DNA of 64,000 bases from Flavobacterium sp. (GCF_004295795.1 NZ_SEBR01000013.1:62001-126000); one strand, 5' to 3'. Positions 43,513 through 51,911 are shown, counted from the first letter of the stretch. The notes: generated by a model not told the origin, from the letters alone. Numbers and translations: made by a program.

Positions 43513-44118
43513 ATGAAACTCACGGTCTTCGTGGCGTTTATCGCTTTTGTGTGCTGTAATTCGGCCGATTCTGCCTTGGCGGATAAATTTCCGGAGAAAA
43601 ATTATTCCTCTGAAAACGACGAGGCTTTGGCTTTCTGTAAGAAGAAAGGCTTCAACGAGGATTTTTATTTCCTGGTCGATCTGAGCATCCATTCGGGCAA
43701 AAACCGATTTTTCATTTACGATTTCAACCAGAAAAAGATCGTTGGGCAAAACCTTGTAACACACGGAACCTGCGACATTCCGACGGAACATCAGGACATG
43801 TGGGAAAAGGCGCGTTTCAGCAATACGAACGACAGTCATTGCTCGGCCTTTGGCAAATACAAGATTGGCGCGCGCGACAAAAGCGCTTGGGGAATCAAGG
43901 TCAAATATTGGCTGCAAGGTTTGGAAAAATCGAACGACAACGCCGAGAAACGCGTTATTGTATTGCATTCGTGGGAAGCCGTGGCAAACAAGGAAATCTA
44001 TCCGGAATTCTCGCCTTTGAGTTGGGGTTGTCCGGCGGTTTCCGATTCATTTATGGAGCAATTGGATGTGCGTTTGCAAAAAACCAGGAAACCGGTTTTG
44101 CTTTGGATTTTGGGGTAA
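43513..44118 (+). CDS. Murein L,D-transpeptidase catalytic-domain protein (PF13645 type)
   Basis: This 201-aa protein has a hydrophobic N-terminus (MKLTVFVAFIAFVCCNSAD) with Cys residues that could be lipidated. The catalytic region is RVIVLHSWEAV ... SPLSWGCPAVSD, with His and the nucleophilic Cys in WGCP, as in envelope L,D-transpeptidase-like proteins. ATG 43513 was chosen over an in-frame TTG at 43486. A palindrome CCCGATCGGG lies upstream at 43457. Repeats start right after the stop. Confidence 0.82.
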   Translation: MKLTVFVAFIAFVCCNSADSALADKFPEKNYSSENDEALAFCKKKGFNEDFYFLVDLSIHSGKNRFFIYDFNQKKIVGQNLVTHGTCDIPTEHQDMWEKARFSNTNDSHCSAFGKYKIGARDKSAWGIKVKYWLQGLEKSNDNAEKRVIVLHSWEAVANKEIYPEFSPLSWGCPAVSDSFMEQLDVRLQKTRKPVLLWILG

Positions 44119-44121
44119 TTA

Positions 44122-44660
44122 TGTTCGTTGTTCAACATTCATTATTCGTTGTTCAACATTCGTTATTCGTTGTTCAACATTTCTTCAAATTCAAATTTCC
44201 CGCTTCTGCCGATTTTAACCTTGGTTTTTTTTGAACCATTAAGATCGTTAAGAACATTAAGGTTTTTCATACGATCATTTTGCCTTCGTCTTTTGTTGTT
44301 CAACATTCGTTATTCGTTATTCAACATTTCTTCAAATCAAATTTCCCGCTTCCGCAGATGCGAACCTTAAATTTTTTAACCATTAAGATCATTAAGATCA
44401 TTGAGGTTTTTCAGACGATCATTTTGCCTTCGACCTATTTTGTTCAAAATTCGTTGTTCGTTATTCGTTGTTCAACATTTCTTCAAATTCAAATTCCCTG
44501 CTTCTGCCGATTTTAACCTTGATTTTTTTTGAACCATTAAGATCGTTAAGATCATTAAGGTTTTTCATACGATCATTTTGCCTTCGACCTTTTTCGTTCA
44601 ACATTCGTTGTTCGTTATTCGTTGTTCAACATTTCTTCAAATTCAAATTTCCCGATCCCG
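44122..44660 (-). repeat. Modular C-B-A repeat in about three 150-bp tandem copies
   Basis: The gap to htpG holds no gene. The unit, read on the minus strand as A-B-C, contains CATTAAG-type 9-mers beside GAACC, the GCGGGAAATTTGAATTTGAA block and GTTGAACAACGAATAACG strings. Copies of TTCTTCAAAT lie at 44181, 44328, 44479 and 44633 (147-154 bp apart). The sequence CATACGATCATTTTGCCTTC recurs within each unit. It is the inverse orientation of the copies at 21955 and 28000. Confidence 0.8.
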
Positions 44661-44667
44661 CAGATTC

Positions 44668-44697
44668 AAAAAAAAAGCCCGCAGTTTTCCGCGAGCT
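44668..44697 (-). terminator. Rho-independent terminator of htpG
   Basis: Minus strand: GCTCGCG / TGCGGGC-type stem followed by about nine T residues, 22 bases after the htpG stop. Confidence 0.75.
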
Positions 44698-44718
44698 CAA
44701 TTTTGAAATTATGTTTTT

Positions 44719-46599
44719 TTATCGGATCAACCCGAAACTGCGTTTTACGAAAGCTGTCAGTTCTTCGCCTTTTAGCAGATTCTGCGAAAGTTTGGCCAAA
44801 TCCAACGCCTGTTTTACCAAGTTTTCCTGAGCCGATTTATCGTCCGTACTCAAAATGGTCGATGCGAGTTCGGAATTCGAATTCACGATGAGATTGTACA
44901 TTTCCGGAAAATTTCCCATTCCGAACATTCCGCCACCGCCAGATTGACTCATTTCCTTCATTCTTCTCATGAATTCGGGTTGCGTGATGATAAACGGAGC
45001 CGATTCGCTGTCAAGCGCTTCCAGCTGAACAGTGTAAGTCGCCGAAGGAACGATGCTTTGAACTGCCGTTTTGAGTTTTTCCTGCTCGTCGTCCGACAAT
45101 TTCGAGATCGAAGTCTCGTCTTTTTTGATAAGATTGTCCACGTGATCAGAATCGACGCGAACGAAAGTCATGCTGTCGTTGTCGCTTTCCAGTTTTTGGA
45201 TCAGATGCGAGGCGATCGGTGAATCCATAAGCAAAACCTCGTAGCCTTTCGTCTTTGCCGCATCGATGTACGAGTGTTGCGCATCTTTGTTTTGGGCATA
45301 CAAAACGACGAGTTTTCCGCCATTGTCGGTTTGGTTTTCCTTGAGATTTTCCTTGAGTTCCTCGAGCGTGTAAAATTTGTCGTCAACCGTCGGATAAAGA
45401 ACGAATGCGCCCGCTTTTTCGTAGAATTTGTCTTCGCTCAACATTCCGTATTCGAGCACGATCTTGATGTCATTCCATTTCTGCTCGAAATCTGCGCGGT
45501 TCTCGTTGAACAAAGATTTGAGTTTGTCGGCAACTTTTCTCGTGATGTAATTCGAGATTTTCTTGACATTCCCGTCGGCTTGCAGATACGAGCGAGACAC
45601 GTTTAGCGGAATGTCCGGAGAATCGATCACGCCGCGAAGCATCGTAAGGAATTCAGGCACGATTCCTTCGACATTGTCGGTCACGAAAACCTGGTTCTGG
45701 TACAATTGGATCTTGTCCTTCTGAATCTGCAAATCCTTCGAGAGCTTAGGGAAATAAAGGATTCCCGTCAAATTGAAAGGATGGTCGACATTCAAATGGA
45801 TGTGGAAAAGCGTGTCCTCGAACTGCATCGGATACAATTCGCGGTAAAAGTTCTGATAGTCGTCATTCGACAATTCCGAAGGCTGTTTCGTCCAAGCCGG
45901 ATTCGGGTTGTTGATGATGTTGTCAACCTCGACATCTTCCATTTTTTCGTCCTCGCCAACGCCAAACGCTCGCTGTTCTGTCTTTGTCCCGAATTTGATC
46001 GGAACCGGCATGAACTTGTTGTATTTGGAAAGCAATCCCGAGATTTTGTGGTCTTCGAGGAATTCGAGCGAATCTTCGGCTACGTGAAGCACGATTTCGG
46101 TTCCGCGGTCGGTTTTGTCCGATGGTTCGAGTGTAAACTCAGGACTTCCGTCGCAAATCCAGTGCACCGCCGGTTCGTCCTTGAACGATTTGGTGATGAT
46201 CTCGACTTTTTCGGCTACCATGAACGCAGAGTAGAATCCGAGTCCGAAATGTCCGATGATTCCTGAATCCTTAGCCGATTCTTTGTACTTCTCAAGAAAT
46301 TCTTCCGCACCCGAAAAAGCGACCTGGTTGATGTACTTTTCAACTTCTTCGGCTGTCATGCCAAGACCTTGGTCGATAATGTGGATTTTCTTGTTTTCCT
46401 TGTCGATCCTGACCTCGATGACAGGATTGCCATATTCGACTTTCGCCTCGCCTATGCTTGTGAGGTGTTTCAGCTTCAAAGTCGCGTCGGTCGCGTTCGA
46501 AACCAATTCGCGAAGGAAGATTTCATGGTCGCTATAAAGGAATTTCTTGATTAACGGAAATATGTTTTCTACCGAAACATTGATTTTTCCTGTTGTCAT
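44719..46599 (-). CDS. htpG: Molecular chaperone HtpG (Hsp90)
   Basis: This 626-aa ATP-dependent chaperone has an N-terminal ATPase motif ELVSNATDATLKLKHL, IIDQGLGMTAEEVEKYINQ, GQFGLGFYSAF as GHFGLGFYSAFMVA, a middle domain with LNVSRSYLQADGNVKKIS, and the C-terminal dimer domain. Length is normal. No CIRCE element was seen upstream. Confidence 0.96.
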   Translation of the reverse strand: MTTGKINVSVENIFPLIKKFLYSDHEIFLRELVSNATDATLKLKHLTSIGEAKVEYGNPVIEVRIDKENKKIHIIDQGLGMTAEEVEKYINQVAFSGAEEFLEKYKESAKDSGIIGHFGLGFYSAFMVAEKVEIITKSFKDEPAVHWICDGSPEFTLEPSDKTDRGTEIVLHVAEDSLEFLEDHKISGLLSKYNKFMPVPIKFGTKTEQRAFGVGEDEKMEDVEVDNIINNPNPAWTKQPSELSNDDYQNFYRELYPMQFEDTLFHIHLNVDHPFNLTGILYFPKLSKDLQIQKDKIQLYQNQVFVTDNVEGIVPEFLTMLRGVIDSPDIPLNVSRSYLQADGNVKKISNYITRKVADKLKSLFNENRADFEQKWNDIKIVLEYGMLSEDKFYEKAGAFVLYPTVDDKFYTLEELKENLKENQTDNGGKLVVLYAQNKDAQHSYIDAAKTKGYEVLLMDSPIASHLIQKLESDNDSMTFVRVDSDHVDNLIKKDETSISKLSDDEQEKLKTAVQSIVPSATYTVQLEALDSESAPFIITQPEFMRRMKEMSQSGGGGMFGMGNFPEMYNLIVNSNSELASTILSTDDKSAQENLVKQALDLAKLSQNLLKGEELTAFVKRSFGLIR

Positions 46600-46744
46600 A
46601 TCTGTTTTGTTTAATTGGATTCGTATTCGGATTTGGGATTTTTCAAAAAAAATACCATTGGTTGCGCTTCTGACAAAATGTCTGTCATTGTTAATCTTTA
46701 ATTAAATGTCGGACGAAAATTTAACAGAAATCGGCCACGCGACG

Positions 46745-46752
46745 TATCTTTA
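46745..46752 (+). promoter_or_regulatory. TATCTTTA -7-like box upstream of the lipocalin-like gene
   Basis: TATCTTTA (one mismatch) 36 bases before ATG 46789 would drive the lipocalin-like and OmpA-family lipoprotein genes together. Confidence 0.45.
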
Positions 46753-46788
46753 AATTAGCAAAATAACCTAAATCTAAAGCGTCACAAA

Positions 46789-47262
46789 ATGAAACGATTA
46801 CTATTTATTGGCCTTTTGGCGGTATTCGCCATCGGATGCAAATCCACTTCGGCCACGACGACAAAACTCGACAGATCGTCCCAATCGGACATCAAAGGCA
46901 ACTGGACAATCGCCTCGGTTTCTTATCCCGGACAAAATTACATCACCGTGAATTCTTTCGGAATCGCTGACTCACAGTGTTTCGTGGGAAGCGCGTGGAA
47001 ATTCGTGTCGAACAACAACAAAGGTACGATGGAATTGACCAAATCGGGTTGCACCTTCAGTTCTCCAATCACGTGGTTTGTCAACAAAGACGGACAATTC
47101 GTGCTTAAAGTGTTGAGTGCGGGCGAGAAAGCGAAACGAGTGCGCGACGGATACGTGCTGAATATCGCCAACCAATCCGAAACCTCGTTCCAATTGGTCG
47201 ACAAAATCGATGTGGGCGGAAAAATGACCGATGTCGTGTACCAGTTCCAAAAAGTAAACTAA
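46789..47262 (+). CDS. Lipocalin-like lipoprotein
   Basis: This 157-aa protein begins MKRLLFIGLLAVFAIGCKST with a lipobox (AIGC). The mature part has the lipocalin-like GNWTIASVSYPG start followed by beta strands ending VYQFQKV. It sits 16 bases before the OmpA-family lipoprotein gene; the pair is probably co-transcribed, perhaps in response to envelope stress. Confidence 0.82.
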   Translation: MKRLLFIGLLAVFAIGCKSTSATTTKLDRSSQSDIKGNWTIASVSYPGQNYITVNSFGIADSQCFVGSAWKFVSNNNKGTMELTKSGCTFSSPITWFVNKDGQFVLKVLSAGEKAKRVRDGYVLNIANQSETSFQLVDKIDVGGKMTDVVYQFQKVN

Positions 47263-47278
47263 ACTAAAATTGAACAAA

Positions 47279-47968
47279 ATGAAAAAACTGACTATCATAG
47301 CCATGGCGATAATCACGACGGTATCGATGTCGATTACCGGATGTGAGGCCGTACAGAATACGAATCAAACCCAAAGAGGCGCCGCCGTTGGTGCCGTAAG
47401 TGGAGCCGTAATTGGCGGCGTTCTCGGAAACAACGTAGGAAAAGGCGGAAGAGGCGCGCTCGGAGCGATTGCCGGAGGAATCATCGGTGGTGTCGCGGGT
47501 GGCGTCATCGGGAACCGAATGGACAAACAGGCGCGTGAAATCGACAACGCCGTTCCCGGAGCCGAAGTGGAAAGAGTAGGCGAGGGAATCAAATTGACGC
47601 TCAAGGAAAATGCCGTGCGTTTCGACGTGAACAAATCGACTTTGACGCCAACGGCCAAGGCCAATCTCGACAAGCTGATTCCGGTTTTCAACAATTATCC
47701 AGATACGAACATCACGATTTTCGGATACACCGACAACACAGGAACGGTCGAGCACAACTTGACGCTTTCAGAGCAGCGCGCGGCTTCGGTAAGAAGTTAT
47801 CTCTCCGGAAAAGGGTTGTCTTCAAGCCGATTCACGACAACAGGTTACGGAATCGCCGACCCGATCGCAACTAACGAAACCGCTGACGGACGCGCCCAAA
47901 ACAGACGCGTGGAATTCGCGATCGTCGCCAACCAGAAAATGGTTCAGGACGCCCAAAACGGACAGTAA
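47279..47968 (+). CDS. OmpA-family lipoprotein with glycine-zipper domain
   Basis: This 229-aa protein has a lipobox in SMSITGCEAV, then a glycine zipper (AAVGAVSGAVIGGVLGNNVG; IAGGIIGGVAGGVIGNRMD), and a C-terminal OmpA peptidoglycan-binding domain (YTDNTGTVEHNLTLSEQRA, NRRVEF). It would link the outer membrane to the cell wall. ATG 47279 was chosen over the in-frame TTG at 47270. Confidence 0.92.
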   Translation: MKKLTIIAMAIITTVSMSITGCEAVQNTNQTQRGAAVGAVSGAVIGGVLGNNVGKGGRGALGAIAGGIIGGVAGGVIGNRMDKQAREIDNAVPGAEVERVGEGIKLTLKENAVRFDVNKSTLTPTAKANLDKLIPVFNNYPDTNITIFGYTDNTGTVEHNLTLSEQRAASVRSYLSGKGLSSSRFTTTGYGIADPIATNETADGRAQNRRVEFAIVANQKMVQDAQNGQ

Positions 47969-47989
47969 ACCAAATCGCATAAAACATCA

Positions 47990-48014
47990 AAAGTCGCCTC
48001 GTGCGGCTTTTTTT
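47990..48014 (+). terminator. Rho-independent terminator after the OmpA-family gene
   Basis: AAGTCGC / GCGGCTT 7-bp stem (one G-U) with loop CTCGT and a seven-T run, 22 bases after the stop. Confidence 0.85.
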
Positions 48015-48085
48015 GTGTCCCGATCTTTCATTTTTTTTGAACGAATATTAACAACGTTTTGCAAATCAGCCAACTCTGTCCTTTT

Positions 48086-48093
48086 TATCTTTG
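48086..48093 (+). promoter_or_regulatory. TATCTTTG -7 box of the TetR-like gene
   Basis: Perfect -7 box 19 bases before ATG 48113. A TTTG at 48058-48061 lies 24 bases upstream, somewhat far for a -33 element. Confidence 0.55.
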
Positions 48094-48112
48094 AACAACC
48101 AAAGAACACATC

Positions 48113-48775
48113 ATGGCGACAGCAAACAAACCCAATCAGCAAAATCAATTCGTTACGGACGACAAGATTGTCGAACTTTATATGAATGACGTGCTGCAAC
48201 ACAATTCCGAACCTGGAAACGTTTATATTTTCTGCAAAAGAAACCACATAGAAGAAACCCAGTTTTACCAGTTTTTCAATTCGCTGGGCTCGATCAGACA
48301 AGAAATTTGGGTCAAGTTTTTCGAGAATGCCGAAGCGATAATGGCACAATCCCAAGATTATCAAGGGTATTCTGAAAAAGACAAATTGCTCACTTTGTAC
48401 TACACGATTTTCGAGATCCTGACCTTGAACAGAACTTATGTTTCGTGGTCGTTGCGCGATAACAAACAAGGTCTCAAAAATCTCACTGACCTAAAACAAT
48501 TCAGGAATCGCTTCAAGGAGTATGTCGAGGAATTGCTGAAAACGCAGAATCCCGAGAAATTCAGGAAAGTACGCGATTTGACAGAACCCGTTTTGAGCGA
48601 AGGCGCGTGGGTGCAATTCCTGTTCATCCTCAAATTCTGGCTCGACGACAATTCCAAAGGTTTTGAGAAAACCGATATCATCATCGAAAAATCGGTGAAT
48701 ACGGTCGTGAGTTTGCTTGACACCAAACCGCTTGAAAATTTGATCGACCTGGGGAAGTTTCTCTGGAAGAATTAG
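48113..48775 (+). CDS. TetR-family-like protein (C-terminal domain type)
   Basis: This 220-aa all-helical protein has an N-terminal region DDKIVELYMNDVLQHNSEPGNVYIFCKRNHIEETQFYQFF (quoted in parts) that resembles a diverged TetR helix-turn-helix, and a C-terminal ligand-type domain. It is followed 172 bases later by an ABC1-family kinase. It could be the regulator of that gene or a non-DNA-binding partner. Confidence 0.7.
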   Translation: MATANKPNQQNQFVTDDKIVELYMNDVLQHNSEPGNVYIFCKRNHIEETQFYQFFNSLGSIRQEIWVKFFENAEAIMAQSQDYQGYSEKDKLLTLYYTIFEILTLNRTYVSWSLRDNKQGLKNLTDLKQFRNRFKEYVEELLKTQNPEKFRKVRDLTEPVLSEGAWVQFLFILKFWLDDNSKGFEKTDIIIEKSVNTVVSLLDTKPLENLIDLGKFLWKN

Positions 48776-48825
48776 TTGCAGAAGCAGAAGCAGTGGCAGT
48801 TGCAGAAGCAGAAGCAGAAGCAGGC
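48776..48825 (+). repeat. GCAGAA low-complexity tract
   Basis: Runs of GCAGAA with GCAGTGGCAGTT interruptions fill the gap after the TetR-like gene and resemble the tract at 27899-27945. The rest of the gap up to 48947 shows nothing clear. Confidence 0.55.
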
Positions 48826-48947
48826 CACACGCTTTTGATCCGGCAGCTGCTTCTGGAAACCGCCGTCGCATCCGAAAAACAAAAATCCGACACAAGTATC
48901 GGAAAAACAGCTTATGGCCAATCGGTTACAAGCTTAAATTCCAAACT

Positions 48948-50270
48948 ATGAAAACTTTAGATAAAATTCCCACCGGAAAAATCGGCCGTGCCAGCGAACT
49001 CGTCAAGACGGGATTCAAGGTTGGCGGCAATTATCTTGCTTATTACGGCGAGAAAATGGTGAATCCGAAACTGACCAAAGACAAACTCAACGAAAACAAC
49101 GCCGAAGACATTTACGACGGACTCAAGAACCTCAAGGGAAGTGCGCTCAAGGTGGCGCAAATGCTTAGTATGGACAAGAGTATCATGCCGCAAGCCTATG
49201 TCGAGAAGTTCTCGCTTTCGCAGTTTTCGGTTCCGCCTTTGAGCGCGCCTTTGGTGAGAAAGACGTTCAAGAAATATTTCGGGAAATTCCCAGATGAACT
49301 TTTCGACAAATTCACGCCAGATTCCGTCAACGCCGCGAGTATCGGACAAGTGCACAAAGCAGAGAAAGACGAAAAACAACTCGCCGTGAAAATCCAGTAT
49401 CCGGGTGTCGCCGAAAGCATTTCGAGCGATTTGGCGATCGTGAAACCGGTTGCGATAAGGATGTTCAACATCAAGGGAAAAGATTCCGAAAAATACTTCA
49501 AGGAAATCGAGGACAAGCTTTTCGAGGAAACAGACTATGTGAACGAATTGCGTCAAGGCAAGGAAATTGCCGAATCTTGCGCGTTGATCCCAAATTTGCG
49601 CTTTCCGGAATATTATCCGGATTGGTCAAACGACAAGATTTTGACGATGGATTGGATGCAGGGCGAGCACATATCGGAGTTCGCGTCCAAAAACTCAGAT
49701 CAGGCCAAAGCCGATAAGTTGGGACAGGCGATGTGGGATTTTTACATGTTCCAGATGCACGGACTCAAAGCCGTTCACGCCGATCCGCATCCCGGGAATT
49801 TCCTTGTCGACAAAGACGCCAATCTGATCGCGATCGATTTTGGCTGCGTAAAGCAAGTGCCCGAAGATTTCTACGACCCTTATTTTGAGTTGGTCAGCCC
49901 CGAAATTTTCGACAATCCGATAGAGTTCGAGGCCAAATTGTTCGAGCTCGAGATTTTGCGCCACGACGACAAACCGTCCGAAAAGGCTTATCTGATAAAG
50001 CTTTTCAAGGAATTGCTCGACGTCTCGACAATGCCTTACAGAACTGACAACTTCGATTTTTCGAACGAGGAATTTTTCGGAAGACTGGCGGCAATGGGCG
50101 AAGAATTTTCCAAAGATTCACAACTCCGAAAAATGAACGGAAACCGCGGCTCGAAACACTTTTTGTATGTGAATCGTACGTTTTTCGGGCTTTACAGTTT
50201 GTTGCACGATTTGAAAGCGAAGGTCGATACGGTGCAATACAAAACCTATTTGAAGCAAGCAGGTTTTTGA
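48948..50270 (+). CDS. ABC1/UbiB/AarF-family atypical kinase
   Basis: This 440-aa protein has LKGSALKVAQMLSMD (KxGQ-like motif, here KVAQ), NAASIGQVHKAE (Ala-rich loop replacing the P-loop), AVKIQYPGV (catalytic Lys), FEETDYVNELRQ, HADPHPGNFLV (catalytic Asp) and AIDFGCVKQ (metal-binding DFG). Relatives support quinone or lipid metabolism. It pairs with the TetR-like gene just upstream. Confidence 0.9.
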   Translation: MKTLDKIPTGKIGRASELVKTGFKVGGNYLAYYGEKMVNPKLTKDKLNENNAEDIYDGLKNLKGSALKVAQMLSMDKSIMPQAYVEKFSLSQFSVPPLSAPLVRKTFKKYFGKFPDELFDKFTPDSVNAASIGQVHKAEKDEKQLAVKIQYPGVAESISSDLAIVKPVAIRMFNIKGKDSEKYFKEIEDKLFEETDYVNELRQGKEIAESCALIPNLRFPEYYPDWSNDKILTMDWMQGEHISEFASKNSDQAKADKLGQAMWDFYMFQMHGLKAVHADPHPGNFLVDKDANLIAIDFGCVKQVPEDFYDPYFELVSPEIFDNPIEFEAKLFELEILRHDDKPSEKAYLIKLFKELLDVSTMPYRTDNFDFSNEEFFGRLAAMGEEFSKDSQLRKMNGNRGSKHFLYVNRTFFGLYSLLHDLKAKVDTVQYKTYLKQAGF

Positions 50271-50419
50271 TTCGTACGGGTTTCCTTAGTTTTTGCTTCT
50301 GTTTTAAGCAATAGCGCTTTTGGACAATGTATTCGAAAACGTTTGAAATCTCAATATTTGGCAGATTTGGGCCAAAATGGAATCTGTTAATGAAAATTTT
50401 GCATTAAACTTAACAGATG

Positions 50420-50455
50420 TTTGAATTTCTTTTAGAAAAACGACCCTTATCTTTG
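50420..50455 (+). promoter_or_regulatory. Promoter of the candidate small RNA
   Basis: TATCTTTG (50448-50455) is a perfect -7 box; the nearest TTTG (50420-50423) is 24 bases upstream. No start codon follows with a sensible frame, and a strong terminator lies 80 bases downstream. The rest of the 50271-50447 gap shows no gene. Confidence 0.6.
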
Positions 50456-50459
50456 TAGT

Positions 50460-50574
50460 GTGATTAGTGCATTGCACTTCTTTAAGTGTAACCTGGTCAC
50501 AAGAACATTAGTTTGTTTATTTATTGGTTAGGTTGGCAAGAGCGTTTTCTCACGATGACGCTCTTGCTTTTTTT
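50460..50574 (+). ncRNA. Candidate free-standing small RNA
   Basis: The segment runs from just after a perfect -7 box to a strong terminator, about 115 nt. It can form GTGATT / GGTCAC closing a domain with the hairpin GTGC-ATT-GCAC or CACTT-CTTT-AAGTG, and AACCT / AGGTT closing a second. The downstream ABC gene has its own promoter after the terminator, so this is not its leader. No known RNA family was recognised; an attenuator is the alternative. Confidence 0.5.
50536..50574 (+). terminator. Strong rho-independent terminator of the candidate small RNA
   Basis: GCAAGAGCG / CGCTCTTGC perfect 9-bp stem with a 14-base loop and a seven-T run. Confidence 0.9.
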
Positions 50575-50599
50575 ATGCGTTTCCCAAATGCCGAATGCG

Positions 50600-50607
50600 T
50601 ATTTTTG
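50600..50607 (+). promoter_or_regulatory. TATTTTTG -7 box, 4 nt before ATG
   Basis: TATTTTTG-CTAC-ATG (50612): a separate leaderless-type promoter for the ABC ATPase gene, downstream of the small-RNA terminator. Confidence 0.65.
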
Positions 50608-50611
50608 CTAC

Positions 50612-51553
50612 ATGCTCGAAGTACGCGATATCTCATTTTCCTACGGAACCAACAAAACCATCGACAACGTAAATTTTTCGCTCGAAAAAGGCAAACAGTT
50701 GGCGCTTATAGGCGAAAGCGGTTGCGGAAAAAGTACGCTTCTCAAATTGCTTTACGGACAATACGACCTCGATTCGGGAGCGATTTTTTACGATGGGAAT
50801 GCGATTTTGGGCCCGAAGTTCAACCTGATTCCGGGTGACGACAAATTCAAGTACCTCGCCCAGGATTTCGGTTTGATGCCTTTTACGACCGTGGCGGAAA
50901 ACGTCGGGAATTATCTGTCGAACATCTATAAAGACAAGAAACAACAGCGCATTGCCGAACTTCTCGAAATGGTCGAAATGAGCGAATACACCAACGTAAA
51001 AGCCAAATTCCTGAGCGGCGGACAACAACAAAGAGTCGCACTTGCGAAAGCATTGGCAGTCGAACCCGAGCTGCTTTTGCTCGACGAACCATTCAGCCAG
51101 ATCGATGCTTTTAGAGCAAGTACTTTGAAACGCAATTTGTTCCGATATTTTCGCGAGAAACAGATCTCATGCATCATTGCGACTCACGATGGAAACGATG
51201 TGCTGTCGTTTGCCGATGAGGTCATAATCATGAAACAAGGCAAAATCATAGAAACCGGACGTCCGAAGGCGATTTACGCGCATCCGGGAACGTTCTACAT
51301 CGCGAGAATGTTCGGCGAAGTGAGCGAGATTCCGCTTCGTTTGCTGAAACCCGTCGTTTCGGATGAGACCCTTTTGGTTTACGCGCACCAACTCAAGATT
51401 TCAGGTTCCGGACTTCGCGCGATCGTAAAACAATCTTATTTCCTCGGAAGCCATTACCTGATCGAGGCAAGTTATGAAGGCGGGAAACTTTATTTTGAGA
51501 ATCGCGTTCCGATTTTGGATGGGGAAGGCGTTTTTCTTTCTTTGAACCAGTGA
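50612..51553 (+). CDS. ABC transporter ATP-binding protein (PotA/FbpC-like)
   Basis: This 313-aa protein has Walker A IGESGCGKSTLLKLLYG, Q-loop YLAQDFGLMPFTTVAENVG, signature FLSGGQQQRVALAKALA, Walker B LLLLDEPFSQIDAF and H-loop IIATHDG. The C-terminal 80 residues resemble a TOBE-like regulatory domain as in spermidine or iron importers. No permease gene is adjacent. The start is fixed by the -7 box 4 bases upstream. Confidence 0.9.
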   Translation: MLEVRDISFSYGTNKTIDNVNFSLEKGKQLALIGESGCGKSTLLKLLYGQYDLDSGAIFYDGNAILGPKFNLIPGDDKFKYLAQDFGLMPFTTVAENVGNYLSNIYKDKKQQRIAELLEMVEMSEYTNVKAKFLSGGQQQRVALAKALAVEPELLLLDEPFSQIDAFRASTLKRNLFRYFREKQISCIIATHDGNDVLSFADEVIIMKQGKIIETGRPKAIYAHPGTFYIARMFGEVSEIPLRLLKPVVSDETLLVYAHQLKISGSGLRAIVKQSYFLGSHYLIEASYEGGKLYFENRVPILDGEGVFLSLNQ

Positions 51554-51614
51554 TTTTTTACCGGTAAGAAGTTGAGGTTATTTGCGGTCGAAACGGCAGA
51601 TTTTTATTTTGAAC

Positions 51615-51722
51615 CATTAAGAACATTAAGAACATTAATAACATTAAGAACATTAAGAACATTAAGAACATTAAGAACATTAAGAACATTAAGAACATTA
51701 AGAGCATTAAGAGCATTAAAAT
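51615..51722 (+). repeat. 9-bp tandem array (module A), twelve units
   Basis: Twelve consecutive 9-nt units of type CATTAAGAA start at 51615, preceded by GAAC. It lies in the gene-free 51554-51977 gap. It matches the 9-mers seen at 28000 and 44220, here expanded. Both strands stay open because 9 is a multiple of three. Confidence 0.9.
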
Positions 51723-51867
51723 CGTCACAAACAATCCTTCCGATCCTTAAGTCAATACTAAAAAAGCTACGACTCGAGCGATGCAAACCTGCGCAAGCAA
51801 TGCACGGAGAGATTCGTGAGTTGCTTCGCCAGTCCTTTGATTCGAGTCGCGGCTAAATTTGTCAGTC

Positions 51868-51911
51868 TAATCTTAACGAACTTAATGAACTTAATGCCCT
51901 TAATGGTTCAA
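51868..51911 (-). repeat. Module A in opposite orientation
   Basis: Units CTTAACGAA, CTTAATGAA and CTTAATGCC end in CTTAATGGTTCAAAA, the mirror of the array start at 51611. The pair encloses about 150 bp with no gene. Beyond it, ACTAAAAACTAAAAGC strings lead to the end of the next gene. Confidence 0.65.

Noticed and set aside
46676..46698. Inverted repeat TGACA-N-TGTCA before htpG as a heat-shock operator
   Set aside because: Too short and unlike CIRCE; no second example upstream of other stress genes in the window.
50271..50447. Riboswitch before the ABC ATPase gene
   Set aside because: No recognisable riboswitch core, and the ABC gene has its own promoter 4 bases before the ATG, downstream of the terminator.
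51572..51856. Leu-Arg-Thr and Asn-Val-Leu repeat frames
   Set aside because: By-product of the 9-bp array; no promoter or coding bias, and both strands are equally open.
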